NCBI RefSeq assembly: GCF_024391045.1
Contig: NZ_JANFCZ010000018.1
Coordinates: 1 to 64,000, forward strand
Source of the DNA: Pseudarthrobacter sulfonivorans
GTDB lineage: Bacteria; Actinomycetota; Actinomycetes; Actinomycetales; Micrococcaceae
Reading direction: 5' to 3'
DNA length: 64,000 bases
Under the pieces are notes generated by a model. That model saw only the letters and a list, made by a program, of their open reading frames with translations. It had not been told where the DNA came from and ran no database searches. Positions 9,890-18,648 of the stretch are shown piece by piece. The position numbers and the translations under genes were made by a program. Every line of letters starts with the position of its first letter. Position 1 is the first letter of the stretch.

Positions 9890-10840
9890 TCAGGCCTCCA
9901 CGGCCGTCAGGACCGTCCCGTCAGCTACGAACTGACGCAGGTTGGCCAGGGTGAGTTCGGCCATGGCCGCCCTTGTTTCGTGCGTGCCGCTGCCCAAGTG
10001 CGGGAGCAGGACCACGTTGTCGAGGCCCAGGAGGTCTTCCGGCACCTTGGGCTCGTCCGCAAAGACGTCCAGTCCGGCTCCGGCCAGCCGCCCGGCCAGC
10101 AGGGCCGCCACGAGGGCGTCCTCATCCACCACCGAGCCCCGGGCGATGTTGATCAGGTAGCCCTGGGGCCCGATCGCTTCGATGACTTCGGCGTTGACCA
10201 GCCTGGCCGATTCCGGACCGCCCGCCGCCGCGACAATCAGGACATCGCAGCCTGCGGCCAGTTCCACGGGGGAGGCCTTGTACTCATAGCCAACACCGGC
10301 CACTGGATTCCGGCTGTGGTAGCTGATGTCGCAGTCGAAGCCTTCCAGCCGGCGGGCGATGACCCGACCGATCCTGCCCAGCCCGAGGATGCCCACCCGC
10401 TTTCCGCTGGCCTTCGTTGCCAGCGGGTAGTTGCCCTTGCTCAGCCAGTCACCGCGGCGGACGAAGCGGTCCGCCGCGCTTACCTGGCGCAGGACGTCCA
10501 GGTAAAGTGCGACGGCGGTATCCGCCACGCAGTCGTTGAGGACATCGGGAGTGTTGCTCACCGTGATCCCGCGTGCGGCTGCCTGCGCAACATCGGTGGT
10601 GTCGTAGCCGACGCCGAAGTTGATGACCGCGCGGAGGTTGGGCAGCGCGCCCATCAGCTCCGTGCCGACGCCGAACTTCCCGGACGTGACCGCGATCTCG
10701 ACGGACGCGCCCTGCTGGTGGAGGAATTCCTCCCGTTCGGTCCCGGCGTCGGGGAGCCGGAGGGTGTTGTACTCGCTCCGGATGGAGTCTTGGACGGCTG
10801 GCATGAGGGGCCCTACCTGGAGGACGGCGATGTTCTTCAT
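9890..10840 (-). CDS. NAD(P)-dependent D-2-hydroxyacid dehydrogenase (glyoxylate/hydroxypyruvate reductase-like)
   Basis: Cytosolic 316-residue oxidoreductase of the D-isomer-specific 2-hydroxyacid dehydrogenase family. The nucleotide fold carries GLGRIG (153-158), and the catalytic triad is complete with Arg234 (NIARGSVVDE), Glu263 (ADEP) and His281 (LLPHLGSGT). The sequence style is that of plant-type hydroxyphenylpyruvate/hydroxypyruvate reductases rather than SerA, because no C-terminal ACT domain is present. It stands alone, divergent from the peptide ABC operon, so its substrate is not fixed by context. Reduction of glyoxylate or hydroxypyruvate is the default guess. Confidence 0.85.
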   Translation of the reverse strand: MKNIAVLQVGPLMPAVQDSIRSEYNTLRLPDAGTEREEFLHQQGASVEIAVTSGKFGVGTELMGALPNLRAVINFGVGYDTTDVAQAAARGITVSNTPDVLNDCVADTAVALYLDVLRQVSAADRFVRRGDWLSKGNYPLATKASGKRVGILGLGRIGRVIARRLEGFDCDISYHSRNPVAGVGYEYKASPVELAAGCDVLIVAAAGGPESARLVNAEVIEAIGPQGYLINIARGSVVDEDALVAALLAGRLAGAGLDVFADEPKVPEDLLGLDNVVLLPHLGSGTHETRAAMAELTLANLRQFVADGTVLTAVEA

Positions 10841-11147
10841 ACCTGCACCCTAGGATTCCCATCCATACGCGTCCAACATGCAAATGGCATGGATCGATGC
10901 CCATAGTGGATTGATGGTGCGAGTCCGCCGGAACCGCGCGGAATTCCGGACCGAGTGGCAGCAGTCACAGGGACGTTGAGCCCGGGTCCACCTCTCCACG
11001 GCGGTGTGGGGGCCGCCCTGAAGCCTTGTGATGCCTCCTGCCCTCAATTAGCTTGAGTCCAGCGCGGCCTGAAGCACCCGTTCCGGCGCCCCATCCAATC
11101 GGCACCGAAGCGCCCCGCTGCCGCAATCAGCCAACCGGAGGAATCCA
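10841..11147. other. Divergent intergenic region with ATGC/GCAT half-sites
   Basis: This 307-bp region separates the dehydrogenase from the ABC operon and must hold both promoters. At about 10878-10903 there are clustered ATGC and GCAT words in inverted pairs, resembling the ATGC/GCAT repeats near 27984 and 28929. No other gene or RNA is visible. Confidence 0.4.
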
Positions 11148-12707
11148 ATGATGTCTTCTTCAAAGCCCAAACTGACCGCCGCCCTGCTGAAGTGGCCAGC
11201 CCTGGCATCCGTTGCCGTGCTGGGCCTGAGCGGCTGTTCAGTAGCAAATTCCGACGCCGGCGCGGCCTCGAGCACCACGGTGCGCGTGGTGCTCGGCCAG
11301 GAACCTCCCACCCTGGAAGCCTGCGAATCGAACCTGACCTCCACCGGTGTGGTGGTGCGCTCGAACATCACCGAGCCGCTGATTGAGCGGAACCCCGCCA
11401 CCGGTGACCTCGAGCCCAAGCTCGCCACCGAATGGAAGGCCACCAGCGATACGGAGTGGACCCTGAAGCTCCGGGAAGGCGTGAAGTTCCAGGACGGTAC
11501 CCCGTTCAACGCCGAGGCCGCCGCCTTCACCATCAACCGTGCCGTCAACTCCAAGCTCGGCTGCAACGTGGAGGGCTACGTCTTCGGCGACGCAGACCTC
11601 GCGGTAAACGCCGTGGACGCCACCACGCTGACCGTCACCACCCCCAAGCCCGACCCCATCCTGCCGCTCCGACTCTCTTTCCTCGAGGTTGTTCCGCCGT
11701 CCACCAGCACCACGGCCAAGGTCCGCGAACCGATCGGCACCGGCCCCTACAAGATCGAGAAGTGGGACGCGGGCCAGAAGATCACCCTGGCAAGCTGGGA
11801 CGGCTACTGGGGAGACAAACCCGCCTACGCCAAAGCGGAGTACCAGTGGCGTTCCGAGAGTTCGGTCCGCGCAGCCATGATCACCAGCGGCGAAGCTGAC
11901 GTTGCCATGGGCCTCAGCCCCGACGACAACATCGGCGACCTCGGCGTTGACTACCCCAACAACGAGACCGTGGCGCTGCGCCTGGATGGCAACCAGGCAC
12001 CGCTCAACGACATCCGTGTCCGCCAGGCCATCAACTACGCCATCGACAAGGAGGGCATCGTCAACTCCCTCTACCAGGGCAAGCACAAGGTGGCCGCACA
12101 GCTGGTCCCCGAAGGTGTAGTGGGGCACAACTCCCAACTCAAGGGCTGGCCGTTCGACCTGGACAAGGCCAAGTCACTGGTGGCCGAAGCCAAGGCTGCG
12201 GGAGTGGACACCTCCAAGCAGATCTCGCTGGTGGTCCGGAGCGCCCAGTTCCCCAAGATCACCGAGCTGGGCCAGGTCCTGCAGGAACAGCTCAGCCAGG
12301 CCGGCCTCAACGTCAAGCTGAAGATGCTCGAAACCAGCCAGCACCTGACCTACCAGGTCCGCCCATTCGCCGCAGATGAAGGCGCCGTGGCACTGATGAC
12401 CCAACACGGCAACCAGGCCGGCGACGCCGCCTTCACCGTGGACCAGTACATGCTCTCCACCGGAGCCCAGAGCTACTTCGGCACGCCGGAGTTCGACGCC
12501 ATGATCAAGAAGGCGGACGCCGCCTCGGGTGACGAGCGGCAGAAGGACTTCGAGAACATCTTCGCCTACCAGAACGACAAGATTGTCCAGTTCGCCCATA
12601 TCTCGCACCAGACCGGCATCATCGGCAAGGCCAAGTCCGTCAACTACAAGCCCAACTCTTCCAGCGGCGACGAGCTGCGTGTCTCGGAAATGACCCCGGC
12701 CAGCTAG
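11148..12707 (+). CDS. ABC importer substrate-binding lipoprotein, peptide/nickel family 5
   Basis: Extracytoplasmic receptor of a DppABCDF-type importer, 519 residues. A lipoprotein signal peptide ends in LSGC with Cys30 as the lipidated residue. The mature protein has SBP family 5 features: ITEPLIERNPATGDLEPKLA near the N-terminus, LKLREGVKFQDGTPFNAEA and RQAINYAIDKEGI. The ATG at 11148 has GGAGGAAT just upstream; an ATG one codon later is equally possible. It heads a five-gene ABC operon. The ligand may be peptides, opines or a sugar-acid derivative, and cannot be read from sequence. Confidence 0.92.
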   Translation: MMSSSKPKLTAALLKWPALASVAVLGLSGCSVANSDAGAASSTTVRVVLGQEPPTLEACESNLTSTGVVVRSNITEPLIERNPATGDLEPKLATEWKATSDTEWTLKLREGVKFQDGTPFNAEAAAFTINRAVNSKLGCNVEGYVFGDADLAVNAVDATTLTVTTPKPDPILPLRLSFLEVVPPSTSTTAKVREPIGTGPYKIEKWDAGQKITLASWDGYWGDKPAYAKAEYQWRSESSVRAAMITSGEADVAMGLSPDDNIGDLGVDYPNNETVALRLDGNQAPLNDIRVRQAINYAIDKEGIVNSLYQGKHKVAAQLVPEGVVGHNSQLKGWPFDLDKAKSLVAEAKAAGVDTSKQISLVVRSAQFPKITELGQVLQEQLSQAGLNVKLKMLETSQHLTYQVRPFAADEGAVALMTQHGNQAGDAAFTVDQYMLSTGAQSYFGTPEFDAMIKKADAASGDERQKDFENIFAYQNDKIVQFAHISHQTGIIGKAKSVNYKPNSSSGDELRVSEMTPAS

Positions 12708-12735
12708 CCCGGCCCCCCGGAAGAGAAGGACAGCC

Positions 12736-13665
12736 ATGCTGATCTACTTGAGAAAGCGGATTACCTCCAGCGCACTGCCCCTGGTAGTGGTGATCGTCGG
12801 AGTGTTCGCCCTGGCACGCATGACCGGAAACCCGGCCAGCCTGTACCTGCCGCTGAACGCCACCCAGCAAATGCGGGACGACTTCACGGCCCGCAACGGC
12901 CTGGACCAGCCCCTGCTGGTGCAGATGGCCGACTACTTCGGCGGAGTCCTGCGGCTCGACTTCGGGCAGTCCCTGCGGACAGGCCAGGATGCGGCGGCCA
13001 TGGCGCTGCGGGCATTCCCTGCAACCCTGCAGCTGGCCGCCACCACCATGCTGCTAGCCATCCTGCTGGCGCTGGTGGTGGGCTGCTGGGCGGCGCTGAA
13101 GCCGAACGGCGTCGCGGACCGCATCTCAAGTTTTATCTCGATGGCCGCCGCTTCCATTCCGGACTTCTGGCTGGCGATCGTGGGCATCTGGGTGTTCGCC
13201 ATTTCCCTGGGCTGGCTCCCGACCTCCGGGGTGTCGGGGGCCACAGCCTGGGTACTGCCGATCGCCACATTGCTCCTGCGGCCGTTCGGGGTCTTGGTCC
13301 AGATTGTCCGCGGCTCCATGGTGTCCGCCCTGTCCGAGCCCTACATCAAGCTGGCACGGAGCCGCGGTGCAGGTGAGTTCCGGGTGGTGACCCGCCACGC
13401 ACTGCGCAACGCCGGGGCGCCGGCACTGACCGTGGCCGGCGACCTGACAGTGGGCCTTGTTAACGGCGCCGTGGTGGTGGAAACCATTTTCGGGTGGCCG
13501 GGGATTGGAAAACTGATGATTGATTCCATCCTGCAGCGGGACTTTGCCGTCCTGCAGGCTGCGGTGCTGCTGACCGCCGTCGCCATATTTGCCCTGAACA
13601 TCCTTATCGACATGGGGTACGCGCTGCTGGACGCACGCGTCCGGCCGGTCACGGTCAAGGCCTAG
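12736..13665 (+). CDS. ABC importer permease, DppB-like
   Basis: First membrane subunit of the peptide-type importer, 309 residues, with about six helices. It ends with the inner-membrane-component loop around AGEFRVVTRHALRNAGAPALTVAGDLTVGLVNGAVVVETIF, which contacts the ATPases. An RBS (AGAAGGA) precedes the ATG, 28 bp after the binding-protein stop. The family is clear; the substrate is not. Confidence 0.92.
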   Translation: MLIYLRKRITSSALPLVVVIVGVFALARMTGNPASLYLPLNATQQMRDDFTARNGLDQPLLVQMADYFGGVLRLDFGQSLRTGQDAAAMALRAFPATLQLAATTMLLAILLALVVGCWAALKPNGVADRISSFISMAAASIPDFWLAIVGIWVFAISLGWLPTSGVSGATAWVLPIATLLLRPFGVLVQIVRGSMVSALSEPYIKLARSRGAGEFRVVTRHALRNAGAPALTVAGDLTVGLVNGAVVVETIFGWPGIGKLMIDSILQRDFAVLQAAVLLTAVAIFALNILIDMGYALLDARVRPVTVKA

Positions 13666-13673
13666 GAGTAGCC

Positions 13674-14696
13674 ATGCAGAATTCAATGACGAAGGGCACG
13701 GCCGCGGAGCAGCCGCCGGAAGCCCGGGAGGCCACAGCCGGCATACCCGCTGCCCAACGGAACAGTAAGGAGAGCAGCGACCAGGACCGGAAGTTGAGCC
13801 TCCTCCGGCTCCTGCTCAAGGACCGCTTCGCCACCGTCTCCGCGCTGGTCCTGGTCCTGGTGGGCCTGACCGCGCTGGTTGGCCCCGCACTGATGGGCGA
13901 CCTGGCCACCAAGCAGAACCTGCTGTTTGCCAACATGGCCCCGTTTACGCTCGCCCACGGGTGGGAGTATTTCCTGGGCAGCGATTCCCTGGGCCGCAGC
14001 ATGCTGGCCCGCCTGGTGGTGGCCAGCCGGACCACACTGTCCGTTGCGCTGCCGGCCGTGGCCGTGGCCCTGGTGATCGGCTCGCTGTGGGGTGTGTGGG
14101 CCGGTTACCACCGCGGGTGGCGCGAGAACGTCTCGATGCGCATCGCCGATGTGATCATGAGCTTCCCGTCGCTGCTGCTCGCCGTCGTGGTCCTCTACGT
14201 CTTCAACCCAAGCGCCGCGAACATCGTTCTGATCCTGGCACTGACCCGCATCCCCATCTACCTGCGCACTGCCCGCGCCGAATCGGCGGAACTGCAGAGC
14301 CGCACGTTTGTGGACGCCGCGCGGACATTCGGTGCGCAGCCGAACGCGATCATCGTCCGGCACGTCATTCCCGTTGTGCTCCCCACCCTGCTGACCCTGG
14401 CCACGCTGGAATTCTGCTACGTCATGCTGGCCGAGTCCTCGCTGAGCTTCCTCGGCATCGGGATCCAGCCACCGGACGTCAGTTGGGGCCTGATGGTTTC
14501 CCAGGGCCGGCAGTACCTGCAGACAGCCTGGTGGCTGTCCATCTTCCCTGGTGTTGCCATTGTGGTGACCACCATCGCCGCGAACGTCCTCGCCGCCTGG
14601 CTGCGGATCGCCACCGACCCGGCCCAGCGCTGGCGCCTGGCCCTTCCCCGCAAGCGGCTGATCGCCCGTATTCCAGCCAAGGAGGCACAGCCGTGA
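13674..14696 (+). CDS. ABC importer permease, DppC-like
   Basis: Second membrane subunit, 340 residues. A charged cytoplasmic N-terminal extension of about 45 residues is followed by about six helices and the coupling loop DAARTFGAQPNAIIVRHVIPVVLPTLL. It starts 9 bp after the DppB-like stop with AGGAG upstream, and its stop overlaps the next GTG. The N-terminal extension is longer than in most DppC proteins. Confidence 0.92.
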   Translation: MQNSMTKGTAAEQPPEAREATAGIPAAQRNSKESSDQDRKLSLLRLLLKDRFATVSALVLVLVGLTALVGPALMGDLATKQNLLFANMAPFTLAHGWEYFLGSDSLGRSMLARLVVASRTTLSVALPAVAVALVIGSLWGVWAGYHRGWRENVSMRIADVIMSFPSLLLAVVVLYVFNPSAANIVLILALTRIPIYLRTARAESAELQSRTFVDAARTFGAQPNAIIVRHVIPVVLPTLLTLATLEFCYVMLAESSLSFLGIGIQPPDVSWGLMVSQGRQYLQTAWWLSIFPGVAIVVTTIAANVLAAWLRIATDPAQRWRLALPRKRLIARIPAKEAQP

Positions 14697-15820
14697 AATC
14701 AGCTACCGAACAGGCCCCGGCCCGGCACGGAGAGTCCGCGGCCGGCACTGCCCCGGTGCAGGCGAAAACCCACGAGGTGGTCCTGCAGGTCCGGGACCTC
14801 GCCGTGGACATCCGGACACGCCGCGGCGCTATCCGGGCAGTCAACAGCGTGGCGTTTGAGGCCCGCGCCGGGGAAACCCTCGCCCTGCTGGGCGAATCCG
14901 GCTGCGGCAAGTCCATGACCGCCAAGGCCCTTGCCGGGATCATGGATCCGGTCTGCGACCTTGCCGACGGCAGCATTGTCCTCAACGGCACCGACCTGGC
15001 CGCGCTGACCGCCAAGGAGCGGCTGAAGTTTGCCGGACCGGAGCTGGGCATCGTGTTCCAGGACGCCCTGACCGCACTGAACCCGGTGTATCCGGTGGGC
15101 ACCCAGCTGGGTGAGGCGTTCCGGATCCACCGCGGAATGAACGCCAAGCAGGCCCGCGCGGAAGCGATCGACCTGATGAAACGCGTGGGGATCCCCGAGC
15201 CGGAATCCAGGGTCAAGTCCTACCCGCACCAGTTCTCCGGCGGTATGCGCCAGCGCATCCTGATCGCCATGGCGGTGGCCCTGAACCCTAAGCTGCTGAT
15301 CGCCGATGAGCCCACCACCGCCCTGGATGTCACTGTCCAGGCGCAGATCATGCAGCTCCTGCGGACCCTGCGCGAGGAAAGCCAGATGGCCGTCATCCTC
15401 ATCACCCACGACCTGGCCGTGGTGGCTGAGGAAGCCGACACCGTGGCCGTGATGTACGCAGGAAACGTGGTGGAAAGCGGTCCCGTGGCCGAGGTCTTCA
15501 CCGACCCCCGCCACCCGTACACCCAGGGCCTGCTCGAATCGGTGCCGGCCCACCTGGAACGCGGCGCCGAGCTCAAGTCCATCCCCGGCAGCCCGCCGGA
15601 ACTCCACAACATCCCGGCCGGCTGCGTCTACCAGTCCCGCTGCCCCCTGGTCCAGGACATCTGCCGTGCCCAGCGCCCTGAACTGCGGCAGGTGGGCGGG
15701 GCTGCGGACGGAACGAACGGAACAGTCACCGCGGGCGCCGCAGCGAACGACCGCGGCGCAACAGTCCGCGCGGCCCGCACCGTGGCCTGCCACTTCAGCG
15801 AGGAGATCAGCAATGCCTGA
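14693..15820 (+). CDS. ABC importer ATPase, DppD-like
   Basis: Cytoplasmic ATPase of 375 residues energising the importer. It has Walker A GESGCGKS, the signature FSGGMRQR, Walker B LLIADEP and the switch His in ITHDLA. The C-terminal oligopeptide/dipeptide extension with [14 protein letters not shown] is present. GTG at 14693 overlaps the upstream TGA (GTGA) and has AAGGAGG nine bases before it. A longer frame running back to 13961 is only a shadow of the permease. Confidence 0.93.
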   Translation: MKSATEQAPARHGESAAGTAPVQAKTHEVVLQVRDLAVDIRTRRGAIRAVNSVAFEARAGETLALLGESGCGKSMTAKALAGIMDPVCDLADGSIVLNGTDLAALTAKERLKFAGPELGIVFQDALTALNPVYPVGTQLGEAFRIHRGMNAKQARAEAIDLMKRVGIPEPESRVKSYPHQFSGGMRQRILIAMAVALNPKLLIADEPTTALDVTVQAQIMQLLRTLREESQMAVILITHDLAVVAEEADTVAVMYAGNVVESGPVAEVFTDPRHPYTQGLLESVPAHLERGAELKSIPGSPPELHNIPAGCVYQSRCPLVQDICRAQRPELRQVGGAADGTNGTVTAGAAANDRGATVRAARTVACHFSEEISNA

Positions 15821-16862
15821 ACCGCTTCTGGCCATAAACGGCCTGACCAAAACCTTCCACGTGGCCAAAAGTGCCAGCGGCAACACGAAACTCAAGGCCC
15901 TGGACGGCATCAGCCTGAGCGTGGGCCGCGGTGAGACCCTGGGCCTGGTGGGTGAGTCCGGCTGCGGCAAATCCACCCTTGCCCGGACCCTGATGATGCT
16001 CGAAACACCCGACAAAGGCACCGTCACCTTCGAGGGGACCGACCCGTTCGGGCTCAAGGGCAAGGAACTCCTCGCCTGGCGGCGTCGGGTACAAATGGTC
16101 TTCCAGGACCCGTTCGCGTCGCTGAATGCGCGGATGAGCGCCGGCGACATCATCGCCGAACCCTGGGCCACGCACCGCAGCCTGTACCCCACGGCACGGG
16201 ACCGCGAAGCCAGGGTTAGGGAACTGCTGGAGATGGTGGGCCTGCGCCCGTCCGACGCCCGGAAGTCGCCGCAGGAGTTTTCCGGCGGCCAGCGCCAGCG
16301 GATCGGCATTGCCCGCGCCCTGGCCCTCAACCCGGATGTGATCATCCTCGATGAGCCGGTTTCCGCCCTGGACCTCTCCGTCCAGGCCCAGGTCCTGAAC
16401 CTCCTCAACGAGCTGCAGAAGGAACTCGGCGTCTCCTACATCTTCATCTCCCACGACCTGACAGTGGTCCGGCACGTGGCAGACAGGGTGGCCGTCATGT
16501 ACCTGGGCCGGATCATCGAAACCGGCGAAACCGAGGAAGTCTTCGACCACCCCCGGCACCCCTACACGGCGGCCCTGATGTCCGCCTCACCCAAACTCGA
16601 CGTCACCGGCGCCAAACGCGACCGGATCGTGCTCACCGGCGAGCTGCCCTCACCGCTGGATCCGCCGTCGGGCTGCCGCTTCCGGACCCGCTGCTGGAAG
16701 GCCCAGGACGTATGCGCCCAAACCGCGCCCGAACCGCAGGTCCTCACGGCCCCGGACGGGCGGCGGCACCTGGCCGAATGCCACTTCCCGCTCGACAGCA
16801 TCAAGGGCCTCACCGGCGTCGCGGCAGCCATCACCGGAGCCACACCCGTCGCCGCCCGGTGA
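15813..16862 (+). CDS. ABC importer ATPase, DppF-like
   Basis: Second ATPase, 349 residues, forming a heterodimer with the DppD-like protein. Walker A is GESGCGKS, the signature is FSGGQRQR and Walker B is VIILDEPVSALD. The C-terminal domain CRFRTRCWKAQDVC is typical of oligopeptide-importer ATPases. The ATG at 15813 overlaps the end of the preceding gene by 8 bp and is preceded by GAGGAG. The longer opening from 15666 lies within the DppD tail and is not used. Confidence 0.93.
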   Translation: MPEPLLAINGLTKTFHVAKSASGNTKLKALDGISLSVGRGETLGLVGESGCGKSTLARTLMMLETPDKGTVTFEGTDPFGLKGKELLAWRRRVQMVFQDPFASLNARMSAGDIIAEPWATHRSLYPTARDREARVRELLEMVGLRPSDARKSPQEFSGGQRQRIGIARALALNPDVIILDEPVSALDLSVQAQVLNLLNELQKELGVSYIFISHDLTVVRHVADRVAVMYLGRIIETGETEEVFDHPRHPYTAALMSASPKLDVTGAKRDRIVLTGELPSPLDPPSGCRFRTRCWKAQDVCAQTAPEPQVLTAPDGRRHLAECHFPLDSIKGLTGVAAAITGATPVAAR

Positions 16863-17584
16863 CGGGCGCCGAATACGGCATCATCGCCGCCGCGATCTTC
16901 CTGGCGGCCTGCCTGCAGGCATCCAGCGGCTTCGGCATGGGAATGCTCGCCGCGCCAGTGATCGCCATGGTGGATCCGACGCTGCTGCCCGCCACCCTGA
17001 TCCTCCTGGCCCTGCTCCTCACCGTGATGGTCACCGTCCGGGAGCGGCAGAGCCTGGACCTGCGGGGGACCGGCTGGGCCCTGGCGGGCAGGATCCCCGG
17101 TAGCTTCCTCGGCGCGTGGCTGGTGACGGCATTGTCCCGGGAGGGGCTGGCCTGGGTGGTGGCGGGAGTGGTGCTGGCCGGCCTGGTGCTGGCGCTCCGC
17201 GGCTGGGCGCCCCGTCCCGTCCCGGCCACCCTGATCGCTGCGGGTGCGGCCTCGGGAATCATGGGCACGGCAACCTCCATCGGCGGCCCGCCGATGGCCC
17301 TGGTCTGGCAGGGCCATGACGGGCCCAGGCTGCGGGGCACCATGAGTGCCTTCTTTATGGTGGGTTCGGCGATTTCGATGGGGATGCTCTGGATCAACGG
17401 CGCCGTCACGTCGCACATGCTGGTGCTGGCGCTGTGGATGGTTCCCGCCGCCGTCGGCGGCTACGCGGCCTCCCGCTACGTCAACCGCTTCCTTAATGCC
17501 ACACGCCTGAAGGCGCTGGTACTCGGGGCATCCGCCGTGGGAAGCCTGCTGCTGGTGGCGCAGCTGATCCTGGCCGCCGCGTAG
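16859..17584 (+). CDS. TSUP (TauE/SafE) family membrane permease
   Basis: A 241-residue integral membrane protein with about eight helices and the DUF81-type repeats SSGFGMGMLAAPVIAMVDP and GIMGTATSIGGPPMALVWQ. TSUP proteins move small organic or sulfur anions such as sulfite, sulfoacetate or glycolate. GTG at 16859 overlaps the DppF stop (GTGA), so it is the last gene of the ABC operon and may handle an anion made from the imported compound. The substrate is unknown. Confidence 0.85.
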   Translation: MTGAEYGIIAAAIFLAACLQASSGFGMGMLAAPVIAMVDPTLLPATLILLALLLTVMVTVRERQSLDLRGTGWALAGRIPGSFLGAWLVTALSREGLAWVVAGVVLAGLVLALRGWAPRPVPATLIAAGAASGIMGTATSIGGPPMALVWQGHDGPRLRGTMSAFFMVGSAISMGMLWINGAVTSHMLVLALWMVPAAVGGYAASRYVNRFLNATRLKALVLGASAVGSLLLVAQLILAAA

Positions 17585-17598
17585 CGGCAGCCAGGCAG

Positions 17599-18648
17599 CT
17601 ACTTTGCCGGGACCGGCCGGCGCACCACGTTCTGCAGTTCCCCGCCGCTGGCCAGCAGCGCGATATTGGCGGCGATGTCCGCAGCCCGGCGCTCGAACGT
17701 CATGCGGGCGTGGCCGGAGTGGTGCGGCGTCAGGACGGTGTTCGGCAGGGACCCGAAGGGCAGCTCGGCGGGCGGCACCACACCGTCCGCGGGCAGCCCC
17801 CACCAGACGTCCAGGCCGGCGCCGGCGATGTCCCCGCCCTTCAAAGCCGCGTACAGGGCAGCCTGGTCCACCACGGGTCCGCGTGCCACGTTAATAAGGA
17901 ACGCCGAGGGCTTCATCGCGTCCAGTTCGGCCCGCCCGATCATCCCCTCCGTGCCGGCGTCCAGCGGCACTGTCACCACCACGACGTCGGACGCGGCCAG
18001 CAGTGCGTGGAGTTCGTCATGGCCGCCCACCCAGTCGGGGCTGACGCCGGGCGGAAGGGGCGCGGCGGGGTTGCGCCGGACAGCGCGGACCTTCATCCCG
18101 AGGCTGCCCGCCACCCGGGCCACTTCGGCGCCAATGGACCCCAGGCCCACCAGCCCCAGCGTCAGGTCGGCAAGGACGGGATGGAAGGGCACGCCGCCGT
18201 CCGTGGCGATGGTTTTCCATTGCCCGTTCCGGAGTGCCCGGTCGGAGGCAGCCACGTTGCGGGACAGCATCAGGGTGACCATCAGGACGTGTTCGGCGAT
18301 GGGGCGCGCGTGGTGGAAGGTGTTCGCCACCGCGGCGGCGGGGGCCAGGTGCGGGAAGGAAATCTTGTCGTAGCCCGCGCCTGTGACGTGGACCAGCCGT
18401 GCCCGTTGGGCGGCCGCCGCTTCTGCGGCGTTAAGGGATGAGCAAACCACGACGTCGGCACCCGCCAGGGCGTCCAGCTTCCGTTCCGGAGTCCAGGCCG
18501 CCGCCATGTCCCACCGGTGCGCGCCGCCGTCGGACTTTAATAGGTCTTCAAACCTGCTGATGATGGGGTCTGTGACCACCACCCGAAGGGATTCCGTGCC
18601 GTCCGCGACGGCAGCACCGGTGCCCGCCGGGGAGCGGACCGCTACCAC
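17599..18648 (-). CDS. D-2-hydroxyacid dehydrogenase family protein, atypical active site
   Basis: NAD-binding protein of about 327-349 residues with the dinucleotide motif GLGSIG and the substrate Arg in NVARGPVVDQ. The third triad residue is His in LTPHHSGH. The usual catalytic Glu, normally in an LDVFxxEP segment, is not evident because the segment reads LDVWWGLPADG. Start is uncertain: GTG at 18648 overlaps the upstream stop by 7 bp, while GTG at 18582 begins at the natural N-terminus VVVTDPIIS. It probably forms an operon with the dehydratase gene before it, suggesting action on a sugar-acid product. Confidence 0.8.
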   Translation of the reverse strand: MVAVRSPAGTGAAVADGTESLRVVVTDPIISRFEDLLKSDGGAHRWDMAAAWTPERKLDALAGADVVVCSSLNAAEAAAAQRARLVHVTGAGYDKISFPHLAPAAAVANTFHHARPIAEHVLMVTLMLSRNVAASDRALRNGQWKTIATDGGVPFHPVLADLTLGLVGLGSIGAEVARVAGSLGMKVRAVRRNPAAPLPPGVSPDWVGGHDELHALLAASDVVVVTVPLDAGTEGMIGRAELDAMKPSAFLINVARGPVVDQAALYAALKGGDIAGAGLDVWWGLPADGVVPPAELPFGSLPNTVLTPHHSGHARMTFERRAADIAANIALLASGGELQNVVRRPVPAK

